Of a stretch of DNA of 64,000 bases, positions 25,418-33,308 are shown piece after piece. Numbering within the stretch: position 1 is the stretch's first letter; each line of letters begins with the position of its first letter. Below the pieces are notes generated by a model. It had not been told where the DNA came from and did no database searches. It saw only the letters and a program-made list of their open reading frames with translations. A program made the position numbers and the translations under genes. Origin of the DNA: Tardiphaga robiniae (GTDB taxonomy: Bacteria; Pseudomonadota; Alphaproteobacteria; Rhizobiales; Xanthobacteraceae); the NCBI RefSeq assembly GCF_013359755.1, contig NZ_JABMCJ010000094.1, positions 1 through 64,000 of the forward strand. The letters are read 5' to 3'.

Positions 25418-27037
25418 TCACGCCTTCACGAGCGCGCGATAATCGAGCCGGCGATGGAACCAGTACTGGTAGCCGGAGATGTTCTTCTGCATCGCCACGT
25501 TGACATAGGGCTGATACAGCGGGATCCGCGGCACATCAGTGAAAGCGAGATCGACGAAGCCCTTCACATCGGCATCATAGGCGGCCTTGTCGCCGGTTGC
25601 GGCGGCGGTGCGCGCGCCGTTGATGCGCTTGTCCATCTCGGGCGACTTGTAGCTCATGGTGTTAAACACCGAATTGTCGCCGTGATAGCACCAGTAGAAG
25701 AAGTATTCGGGGTAATCGAGCCAGCCGGAGAACACGTTGGTGTAGAGCGGCATCTCCTTCTTGTTCAGCTCGGTGCGCCAATTGGCGCCGGGGATCTTGT
25801 TGATGGTCGTCTTGATGCCGATCTGGCCGAGGCTTTCCTGCACCAGCACACACAGCGGCTCGTTGACGACGGCAAAGCCGAGATCGAATGAGATCGTGGT
25901 CTCGAAGCCGTTGGGATAGCCGGCCTCTGCGAGCAGTGCCTTCGCCTTGGCCATGTCGGTATTGTATTTATGCGGCTGCGGCCACGCGACTTCGGTCGGC
26001 TTGTCGGCTGATGCGCCGTACATCGGATTGGCGAGACCGAACAACACGGCATCGACGATCTTCTGATAGGGCAGCGCATAGGCCACGGCCTGACGCACCT
26101 TCGGATTGTCAAAGGGCGGCTTGGTGACATTCATGCCGATATACTGGATGCCGTTGGAGAACGGCAGCGACACGACGTCGAGCTTGCCGTTGGCCTTGAT
26201 CTCCTGGAAATCCTTGTAGGGCAGTTCATAGGACATATCGGCATCGCCGCGCTCGAGCAGCGCACGCCGGTTGCCGGCCTGCGGCACCATGCGCCAGATC
26301 ACGCGCTTGATCTTTGGCATCGGACCGGAGACCCAATCGTCGTTACGCTCGAGGATGACTTCCGTGCCCGCGGTCCACTTGGTCACCTTGTAGGCGCCGC
26401 CGCCGGCGGTCTGCATCTTGGTATATTCGAGACCCCACGGATCCTTCTCAGTGGCGTTCTTCTTCACCAGTTCGGAATTGATCACGCAGGGGACGATCAC
26501 CGCGAGATCCGGAATCGTCAGGCGATCCTTGGTGGCGAAATCGACGCGCACAGTGTGATCATCAACGATCACGAACTGCTCGGGCTTCTTCAGCGATCCG
26601 GCGCTCATCTGGAAGGTCGGAAAACCGCCGACGCTCACCGAGCGATCCAGTGACCACTTGACGTCCTTCGCCGTCACCGGCGTGCCATCGTGAAACTTCG
26701 CGTTCTTGCGCAGCTTGAAGGTCGCCGACATGTCGCTGATGGTCATGTCCTCGGCGAGTTCGGGCTTGAACTTGTCGCGGTCGTAATAGGGCACGCCGCC
26801 GGGGCCGGCCTTCATCTCGTGACCGATCAGGCGGTCGTAGCAATTCCAGGACACTTCATAGCCGGGCACATTGGTGCCGACGCCATGGATATCGAGGTTG
26901 TTGGGGCCGCTTTCGGAGACGATCAGCAGGGTTTCGGATCGGGCGTCTGCCTTGGCGGACGAAAAGATCGCCGGGCCGGAGACCATGGCGCCGGCCGCGG
27001 CGCCTGTGGCGGTTTTCAGAAAATCACGACGCTTCAT
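25418..27037 (-). CDS. ABC transporter substrate-binding protein, family 5 (DppA-like)
   Basis: The 539-residue receptor opens with a twin-arginine signal (MKRRDFLKTATGAAAGAMVS, with SSAKADA near the cleavage point) and continues as an extracellular solute-binding protein of family 5. The block LAEDMTISDMSATFKLRKNA and the later KFHDGTPVTAKDVKWSLDR are the family signature. GGGGAGAG seven bases before ATG 27037 fixes the start. It is the first gene of the importer/amidase operon, so the promoter should be in the 319-bp region to the right. Confidence 0.93.
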   Translation of the reverse strand: MKRRDFLKTATGAAAGAMVSGPAIFSSAKADARSETLLIVSESGPNNLDIHGVGTNVPGYEVSWNCYDRLIGHEMKAGPGGVPYYDRDKFKPELAEDMTISDMSATFKLRKNAKFHDGTPVTAKDVKWSLDRSVSVGGFPTFQMSAGSLKKPEQFVIVDDHTVRVDFATKDRLTIPDLAVIVPCVINSELVKKNATEKDPWGLEYTKMQTAGGGAYKVTKWTAGTEVILERNDDWVSGPMPKIKRVIWRMVPQAGNRRALLERGDADMSYELPYKDFQEIKANGKLDVVSLPFSNGIQYIGMNVTKPPFDNPKVRQAVAYALPYQKIVDAVLFGLANPMYGASADKPTEVAWPQPHKYNTDMAKAKALLAEAGYPNGFETTISFDLGFAVVNEPLCVLVQESLGQIGIKTTINKIPGANWRTELNKKEMPLYTNVFSGWLDYPEYFFYWCYHGDNSVFNTMSYKSPEMDKRINGARTAAATGDKAAYDADVKGFVDLAFTDVPRIPLYQPYVNVAMQKNISGYQYWFHRRLDYRALVKA

Positions 27038-27197
27038 TCTGGCTCTCCCCAAGGGCGCGAGTGGATCGGCTTGGGAACAGACATCGCAAACTTCGTGCCA
27101 GAGCTTAACGAACACCTAATGCGCGCCTAGGCATCTGATAAACCTTGCATTTCCGCAACGCCTCCGACGGTCAGCATGGCCAGAGACTCAGTCACGT

Positions 27198-27221
27198 TGC
27201 ATACAAAGATATTGATATGCA
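27198..27221. promoter_or_regulatory. TGCATA/TATGCA inverted repeat in the dpp / TonB-receptor intergenic region
   Basis: TGCATA (27198-27203) and TATGCA (27216-27221) flank an AT-rich 12-bp centre in an otherwise GC-rich region between two divergent units. It lies about 160 bp from the binding-protein start and 135 bp from the receptor start, where regulators commonly bind. No regulator can be named. Confidence 0.35.
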
Positions 27222-27303
27222 TAAATTTTAGACTACCGCGCGTGCTTTCCCGGTCATTACTCGCCCGATTCCGGCTTGACATAAACGGCTCACGCCTCCT
27301 TAT

Positions 27304-27318
27304 TGCGAATAGTTCGCA
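27304..27318. promoter_or_regulatory. Fur-family operator-like palindrome
   Basis: TGCGAATAGTTCGCA is a perfect 6-3-6 palindrome that also fits the 7-1-7 layout of Fur/Zur/Mur boxes. A further CATTCGCA follows at 27323-27330, so overlapping boxes are possible. It lies 38 bp before the GTG start of the TonB-dependent receptor, consistent with metal-dependent repression. Confidence 0.55.
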
Positions 27319-27356
27319 TTAGCATTCGCATCAGATCAGTAACCTTGGGGAATGGC

Positions 27357-29426
27357 GTGAGTTTAAGGTTGTGGGCATCGATCACGGGGGCAGCATGCCT
27401 CTCGTCAGTCTGGGTTGGAGACGCGAAGGCCCAGGAGGGACAAACGCTGTCGGAAATCGTGGTCAGTGCCGAGCGGCAGAAGGAAGCTGACGCCTTCCAG
27501 TCCACTACCCTGCTGACCGGCGACGCCCTGCAGCGCACGACCTCCGCCTCCATCGCCGACCTGCTGGCAACCCAGCCGGGTGTGGCGGCATCGACCTTTG
27601 CGCCGGGCGCGAGCAGGCCGAATATCCGCGGCCTCGATGACTATCGTGTTCGCATTCAGGAGAACGGCATCGGCAGCCAGGACGCGTCGGATTTCAGCCA
27701 GGATCATCAGGTCCCGGTCGATCCGCTCTCCGCCGACAAGATCGAGGTGATCCGCGGTCCCGCAACGCTGCGCTATGGCAATCAGGCCATCGGCGGCGTC
27801 GTCAACGCCAGCAACAATCGCATTCCGGAGAATTTGGTGCCGGACAATTTCAGCGCGCGCATCAAGGGCGGCGGCTCCTCGGTGGATAGCAGCATCGACG
27901 GCGCGGCCAGCATCGATGCGTCAGGCAACAATGTCGCCATTCACGTCGATGCATTTGGCCGCAGCGCCGGCGATTACAGAATTCCCGGCGGCGGCGTGCA
28001 GGCCAATACAAGGCTGCGCTCGGAAGGCCAGTCGGTCGGCGGCTCCTACATCTTCGATGGCGGCTATATCGGCACCGCGATCCAGCACATCACCAGCCTG
28101 TATCATATCCCCGGCATCGCCGAATCCGCGTCGCGGACTCGCATCGATCTCGAACAGACCAAGGTGACCAGCAAGGGCGAATGGCGCGCGCCAACCGACG
28201 GCATCGCAGCGATCCGCTATACGTTCGGCGTCAGCGACTACAAGCATGGCGAGCTCGGCATCGGCAGCAATGGTGTCGATGGCCTGCAGAACACCATCAC
28301 CAACAAGGAAATCGAAGGCCGCTTCGAACTGGACCACGCCGCGGTCGCAACACCGCTCGGCGCATTGACCGGAAGCTGGGGCGTACAGGCCAGCAACCGC
28401 AAGCTCGGCACTGCAGGCCTGCTCGGCGGGCTGCTCGCTCCCACCAATACGGACACGGTCGCAGGCTTCGTGTTCGAGCAATTGCAGCTCTCGGACACAC
28501 TCAAATTCCAGGCCGCAGGCCGTATCGAGAGCCTGTCAGTCTCCGGCATGGCGCCAATCTTCCCCAGCAATTTCCTGCCACCACCCGACACATTTTCCGA
28601 GACCGCAGCGACACGCGATTTCACCCCGAAGAGCTTCAGCTTCGGACTGCTGAAATCACTGCCCTGGGACATGGTCGCCAATCTGAGCGTACAGCGTGCA
28701 CAGCGCGCACCTGCTGCGCCGGAACTTTATTCGCGCGGCTCTGATGGCGCATCGGGCACCTTCGTCATCGGCAATCCGGATCTGAAAATCGAAACCGCAG
28801 AATCGATCGAAGTCGGCCTCAAGCGCAGCAACGGCCAGCTTCGTTTCGAGGCCAGCCTCTACTACACGCGCTATCTTGATTTCATCTTCAAGCAGGTGAC
28901 CGGCAACTTCTGCACCGACACTTTCGCAAGCTGCGGCGCGACCGGCCCACTGCTGCAAGTGGCCTACGGTCAACGAGATGCGAACTTCCGCGGCGCCGAG
29001 CTGATGGCACAACTCGACGTGACGCCGCTCAGCGACGGCACGCTCGGAATCGACACCCAATTCGACGTGGTCCGCGCGACCTTCGCCGATGGCAGCAATG
29101 TTCCGCGCATCGCACCGATGCGCGTGGGCGGCGGCGTCTGGTGGCGCAGCGCCGAATGGTATGCGCGCCTGGGCGTGCTCCACGCGTTCACACAGAATGA
29201 TATTGCACTCAATGAAACTTCGACGGCCGGCTACAATCTGCTGAAGGCTGAGGTGAGCTATACCCACACATTCGCGAAGGTCGACGGCGGCCTGCGCGAC
29301 ATCACCTTTGGCGTGACCGGCGACAATCTGCTCGACGAACAGGTCCGCAACCACATCTCCTTCAAGAAGGCGGAGGTGTTGCAGCCCGGACGCGGCGTGC
29401 GGCTCTTCACGAGTATGAGATTTTGA
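27357..29426 (+). CDS. TonB-dependent outer membrane receptor, ZnuD-like
   Basis: The 689-residue receptor has a signal peptide (ending SVWVGDAKAQ), a TonB box-like SEIVVSAE, a plug domain and a 22-strand barrel ending in RLFTSMRF with terminal Phe. The plug segment DHQVPVDPLSADKIEV and RGPATLRYGNQAIGGVVN, followed by NRIPE, resembles ZnuD-type zinc/heme receptors more than siderophore receptors. The start is GTG 27357, with GGGGA five bases upstream; the open frame reaches back to 27303 but would overlap the Fur-like box. It leads an operon-like set with exbB, exbD and tonB. Zinc as substrate is inference. Confidence 0.9.
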   Translation: MSLRLWASITGAACLSSVWVGDAKAQEGQTLSEIVVSAERQKEADAFQSTTLLTGDALQRTTSASIADLLATQPGVAASTFAPGASRPNIRGLDDYRVRIQENGIGSQDASDFSQDHQVPVDPLSADKIEVIRGPATLRYGNQAIGGVVNASNNRIPENLVPDNFSARIKGGGSSVDSSIDGAASIDASGNNVAIHVDAFGRSAGDYRIPGGGVQANTRLRSEGQSVGGSYIFDGGYIGTAIQHITSLYHIPGIAESASRTRIDLEQTKVTSKGEWRAPTDGIAAIRYTFGVSDYKHGELGIGSNGVDGLQNTITNKEIEGRFELDHAAVATPLGALTGSWGVQASNRKLGTAGLLGGLLAPTNTDTVAGFVFEQLQLSDTLKFQAAGRIESLSVSGMAPIFPSNFLPPPDTFSETAATRDFTPKSFSFGLLKSLPWDMVANLSVQRAQRAPAAPELYSRGSDGASGTFVIGNPDLKIETAESIEVGLKRSNGQLRFEASLYYTRYLDFIFKQVTGNFCTDTFASCGATGPLLQVAYGQRDANFRGAELMAQLDVTPLSDGTLGIDTQFDVVRATFADGSNVPRIAPMRVGGGVWWRSAEWYARLGVLHAFTQNDIALNETSTAGYNLLKAEVSYTHTFAKVDGGLRDITFGVTGDNLLDEQVRNHISFKKAEVLQPGRGVRLFTSMRF

Positions 29427-29556
29427 GCCCAATGACCTTGGAATCGCTCCAGTTTGGGCCTCAACTCGGCCTCCAGAGGGCGACATCGTTCACATGCGAA
29501 GGTATTCTTCGCCATCATCTCCCATTGCAAACTTCGACCGACGGAATGCAGCCCCT

Positions 29557-30342
29557 ATGACAAGATCCTGGTCTCCCATCGCAACTGTATTCCTGGCGGT
29601 TGGCGGAACGGCGGCGGTTCCGCAGTTTGCCGTAGCTGCGACCACGGAAGCGTTGCTTCCGCATAATCTGTCCCCATGGGGCATGTTCATGAATGCCGAC
29701 ATCGTGGTGAAGGCCGTGATGATCGGGCTTGCCATCGCCTCGCTGGTGACCTGGACGGTCTGGCTCGCAAAGACCATCGAACTCAACCGCGAAACGCGGT
29801 CCGCCAAACGGCGGCTCGATATACTGGAAAGCGACACGACGCTAGCCCAGGTCGAGCGCGATAGCGCCAATGCCCGCGATCCCGTGGCCCAGCTCATTCA
29901 TTCGGCCGTGCGCGAGACTGCCCTCTCCCATGGACTGTTCGATGACGGCTTCAAGGAGCGCATTGCGCTTCGGCTTGAGCGCGTCGAACAGGCGATGTCG
30001 CGCCGGATTTCCCGCGGCATCGGCGTGGTCGCAACGATTGGTGCGACTGCACCCTTTGTCGGCCTGTTTGGAACCGTCTGGGGCATCATGAACGCCTTCA
30101 TCGGCATTTCGGAAACCAAGACCACCAACCTCGCCGTCGTCGCGCCGGGCATCGCAGAAGCCTTGCTCGCGACAGCACTCGGTCTTGTCGCAGCCATTCC
30201 GGCCGTGGTGATCTATAACCAGCTCGTTCGTAACATCACGACCTACCGAGCGCTGCTCGGCGATGCCTCCGCACAGGTCATGCTGCTGATGAGCCGCGAT
30301 CACGGCCGTCGCGGAATGCCGATCTCGCGGGCGGCGGAATAG
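29557..30342 (+). CDS. exbB: TonB-system proton channel subunit ExbB
   Basis: The 261-residue inner-membrane protein has an N-terminal signal-like segment, a first helix at IVVKAVMIGLAIASLVTWTVWL, a cytoplasmic domain, and two C-terminal helices with GATAPFVGLFGTVWGIMNAF and ATALGLVAAIPAVVIYNQL, the MotA/TolQ/ExbB proton-channel pattern. The ATG at 29557 has only a weak GGAA upstream. It lies 131 bases after the receptor gene and four bases before exbD. Confidence 0.93.
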   Translation: MTRSWSPIATVFLAVGGTAAVPQFAVAATTEALLPHNLSPWGMFMNADIVVKAVMIGLAIASLVTWTVWLAKTIELNRETRSAKRRLDILESDTTLAQVERDSANARDPVAQLIHSAVRETALSHGLFDDGFKERIALRLERVEQAMSRRISRGIGVVATIGATAPFVGLFGTVWGIMNAFIGISETKTTNLAVVAPGIAEALLATALGLVAAIPAVVIYNQLVRNITTYRALLGDASAQVMLLMSRDHGRRGMPISRAAE

Positions 30343-30345
30343 ATC

Positions 30346-30783
30346 ATGGCTGCAAGATTAGGTGGACGCTCAGGCGGCGGTGACGACCTCGAGGTCAACC
30401 ACGAAATCAATGTGACGCCTTTCATCGACGTGATGCTGGTTCTGCTGATCATCTTCATGGTGGCGGCGCCGCTTGCAACGGTCGATCTCGGTGTCGATCT
30501 GCCGGCAAGCGCCGTAGAACCGCAGCCGCGTCCCGACAAGCCGGTCTTCGTCACCGTCAAGCCGGACCTGACGATCGCCGTGGGCGAAGACATCATCCCG
30601 CGCGATACGCTGAGCGGCACGCTGGATGCTGCGACCAAGAACAACAAGGACGAGCGCATCTTCCTGCGCGCGGACAAGGTCGTGAGCTATGGCGATCTGA
30701 TGGAAGTGATGAACCTGCTGCGCAATGCAGGCTATCTCAAGATCGCGCTGGTCGGCCTCGACGGACGAACCTCTGCGCCATGA
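30346..30783 (+). CDS. exbD: TonB-system subunit ExbD
   Basis: The 145-residue protein has a short cytoplasmic N-terminus, one membrane helix (residues about 24-44) with the essential Asp in INVTPFIDVMLVLLIIFMV, and a periplasmic domain. Together with ExbB it uses the proton gradient to energise TonB. Its stop overlaps the tonB start. Confidence 0.94.
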   Translation: MAARLGGRSGGGDDLEVNHEINVTPFIDVMLVLLIIFMVAAPLATVDLGVDLPASAVEPQPRPDKPVFVTVKPDLTIAVGEDIIPRDTLSGTLDAATKNNKDERIFLRADKVVSYGDLMEVMNLLRNAGYLKIALVGLDGRTSAP

Positions 30784-31631
30784 ACGTCTTTGCGCTACAT
30801 GCGCCGACCGACAGCGTCGGTCTTCGCTGGACCGGGTCGGCGATCGCTATCGTCGCGATCCATGCCGGCCTGATCGCCGCAGGCATCTGGTGGTACCATC
30901 AACCGAACCCGCCGGGCGTTACGATGCCGACCATCATGATCGACATGGCGCCGGCCACCGCCGCGCCTGAAACGCAACCACTGGATATCGCGCCCGGCCC
31001 CGAGATGCAGAAAGCGGAAGCGCCGTCCGAGCCACCGCCCGAACCGGTTCAGCAGAAGCAGGTGGAAGAACAGATCCCGCCGACGCCGCTGATGGAGAAG
31101 CCGGTCGTCGAAGCACCGCCCGAGCAGAAGACCGAGCCGACGCCTCCCCCGCCCGAGCCTGCCAAGATCATTCCCGATCCGCCAAAGCCGGTGCCGGAAA
31201 AGCCCAGGCCGAAGCCGATACGCGCCGAGGTCAAGAAGAAGCCGAACGATACGCCGGCAGCGCCGCTGACCACTGCAGCACCGCGCGCAGAACGCATTGC
31301 GCCTGCAGCATCGGCGGCGGCGGCCGGTGCCTCGAGGGCAGCGTCAGCGTCTTACAATCAGCTCGTTCAATCACACTTGCAACGCTTCAAGCAATTTCCC
31401 CAGAGTGCACGCACCGGTCAGTCAGGCACGGCAGTCGTCAGGATCGCCTTTACACTCGATCGCAGCGGTCGCGTGCTGTCGTCCCGCCTCCTGGGATCGT
31501 CGGGAAATCAAGCGCTCGATGCCGAAACGCTCGCCATGGTTCGTCGCGCGCAGCCATTCCCGGCATTTCCGCCGGAGAAGACCGGCGGTACGGAGGCGTT
31601 CAATGTTCCCTTGAGATACGATCTTCGTTAG
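30780..31631 (+). CDS. tonB: Energy transducer TonB
   Basis: The 283-residue protein has one N-terminal membrane anchor (about residues 20-38), a long Pro/Glu/Lys-rich periplasmic spacer (about residues 65-165) and the C-terminal TonB domain with GTAVVRIAFTLDRSGRVLSS and RAQPFPAFPPE near the end. The start overlaps the exbD stop by four bases (ATGA). It presumably serves the receptor coded at the head of this set, and perhaps others. Confidence 0.93.
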   Translation: MNVFALHAPTDSVGLRWTGSAIAIVAIHAGLIAAGIWWYHQPNPPGVTMPTIMIDMAPATAAPETQPLDIAPGPEMQKAEAPSEPPPEPVQQKQVEEQIPPTPLMEKPVVEAPPEQKTEPTPPPPEPAKIIPDPPKPVPEKPRPKPIRAEVKKKPNDTPAAPLTTAAPRAERIAPAASAAAAGASRAASASYNQLVQSHLQRFKQFPQSARTGQSGTAVVRIAFTLDRSGRVLSSRLLGSSGNQALDAETLAMVRRAQPFPAFPPEKTGGTEAFNVPLRYDLR

Positions 31632-31643
31632 CGACTAACGAAG
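31623..31643. terminator. Hairpin at the end of tonB, between convergent genes
   Basis: CTTCGTTAG (31623-31631) and CTAACGAAG (31635-31643) form a perfect nine-base stem with a three-base loop; the left arm includes the tonB stop codon. It lies between tonB and the convergent solute-binding-protein gene, so it may end both transcripts. There is no T-run on either side. Confidence 0.45.
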
Positions 31644-31669
31644 GTCATGACGCCGCGACCGGGCAGATA

Positions 31670-32992
31670 TCACTGCACGGGATTAGCGCGCTCGAACTGG
31701 CGCAGCAATTTGTTGCCGCGCTCTGCTGCAGCATCGAGGGCCTCCTGCGCAGGTTTCTTGCCGCTGAAGGCCTGTTCCAACTCATCCTCGATGGCGTCGC
31801 GGATCAGCGTGAACGAGCCGAGGCGCAATCCCTTCGAATTTTCCGTGGGCGCCTTGAGCGTGATCTGTTCGATGGATTTCACGGTGCCGGGGTTGCGGTC
31901 GTAAAAACCCTGCTGGCGCGTGAGTTCATAAGCGGCGCGTGTGATCGGCAGGTAACCCGTCTTCTGATGCCAGGTCGCCTGCACTTCAGGCTGCGAAAGA
32001 AACGCAAAGAACTTCGCGACGCCCTTATATTCTTCGCGCGGGCGATCGCGCAGCACCCAGAGCGTTGCGCCGCCGATGATCGAATTCTGTGGCGCCGCCG
32101 TGACATCCGGCCAATACGGCATCATGCCATAGCCGACCTCGAATTTCGCATTGGCGAGAATGTCGGCGCGGGTGCCTGACGAACCCAGAAAAATCCCGCA
32201 TTCGCTCTTCTGAAAGCGTGGCTCAGCCGCTGTCGCACGGCCGCTATAGTCGAAGACCTTGGTCTTCTGCCATTCGGCAAGTTGCGTAATATGCCGCACC
32301 ATCAGCGGATTGTTGAAGGTGAGCACCGCATCCAACCCGCCAAGGCCGTTGGACTTGGTGGCCACCGGAATGTTGTGGAATGCCGAGAAGTTCTCGACAT
32401 TGATCCATGATGGCCAAGCCGTGGTGAAGCCGCAAACCGCGCCTGCCGTCCGCAATCGCTTGGCAGCTGCGCCGAGTTCCGGCCATGTCCGCGGCGGCTC
32501 GTCCGGATTGAGCCCGGCGGCACGGAACAGATCCTTGTTGTAGTAAAGGATCGGCGTCGACGCATTGAACGGGAAGGACAGCATGTTGCCGGCCATGTCG
32601 GTGTAGTAGCCCGTAATGGCTGGCAGATAGGCTGACGGATTGAACGCCTCCGCCTGATCGCGCATCAGCTCATAGACGGGATAGGTTGCGCCTTTGGCGG
32701 CCATCATGGTGGCCGTCGCGATTTCGTTGACCTGGACGATGGCCGGCTGGCTGCGGGACCGGAAGGCAAAGATCGACGCCGTGACGGTCTCGGTATAGTT
32801 GCCCTTGTAGACCGGAACGATGCGGTAGCCCGTCTGCGTGGCGTTGAAATCCGCGGCCAGCTTTTCAACGTGCCGGCCGAGTTCTCCGGACATCGCGTGC
32901 CACCACTGAATGTCGGTGGCGCGTGCGGGCGTCGCCGTCTGGCTGACTGTCATCACGAGCGCGAGATATCCGAGCGCCGCCTTCAACTTCAT
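31670..32992 (-). CDS. Extracellular solute-binding protein, UgpB-like (orphan)
   Basis: The 440-residue protein has a Sec signal peptide (TATPARA near residue 25) and a family 1 solute-binding fold. TDIQWWHAMSGELGRHVEKL and GNMLSFPFNASTPILYYNKD resemble UgpB, the glycerol-3-phosphate receptor of the ugpBAEC importer. No ugpA, ugpE or ugpC lies beside it, so it either uses a transporter coded elsewhere or binds something else. Its gene is convergent with tonB. Confidence 0.88.
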   Translation of the reverse strand: MKLKAALGYLALVMTVSQTATPARATDIQWWHAMSGELGRHVEKLAADFNATQTGYRIVPVYKGNYTETVTASIFAFRSRSQPAIVQVNEIATATMMAAKGATYPVYELMRDQAEAFNPSAYLPAITGYYTDMAGNMLSFPFNASTPILYYNKDLFRAAGLNPDEPPRTWPELGAAAKRLRTAGAVCGFTTAWPSWINVENFSAFHNIPVATKSNGLGGLDAVLTFNNPLMVRHITQLAEWQKTKVFDYSGRATAAEPRFQKSECGIFLGSSGTRADILANAKFEVGYGMMPYWPDVTAAPQNSIIGGATLWVLRDRPREEYKGVAKFFAFLSQPEVQATWHQKTGYLPITRAAYELTRQQGFYDRNPGTVKSIEQITLKAPTENSKGLRLGSFTLIRDAIEDELEQAFSGKKPAQEALDAAAERGNKLLRQFERANPVQ

Positions 32993-33308
32993 TTCATTCT
33001 GCCCTTACAACGCCGTCGGCTGCCGGCCTGCTGTGCTATCATTCTTGTTGGGAGGCCAAAGCTTCCGCCGCCCAATAAAATAATGATTCCATTATAGTTT
33101 TGATCGAAATTGCCCCGCACGGTGGCGTTCACCGGACGCGATCTGCCGCAGCACTCTGTTGCGACTTCGCGGCATTCGGTTCAATCGGGACTGCGCCAGT
33201 TCAACCAGTTGTTGCAGGTTAATAGCCAGCACCGCCTGTATTTGCTACATTGAACTGTCTCGCAACCTCAACGAAACTCTTTCAGACTAGAAAAAACGAA
33301 TTGCCGGG
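32993..33308. other. Intergenic region before the phosphorelay operon
   Basis: This 316-bp stretch between the divergent ugpB-like gene and the histidine kinase gene contains no credible ORF. It is locally AT-richer near 33075-33110 and 33280-33300. It should hold the promoters of both units, but I see no recognisable operator. Confidence 0.5.
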
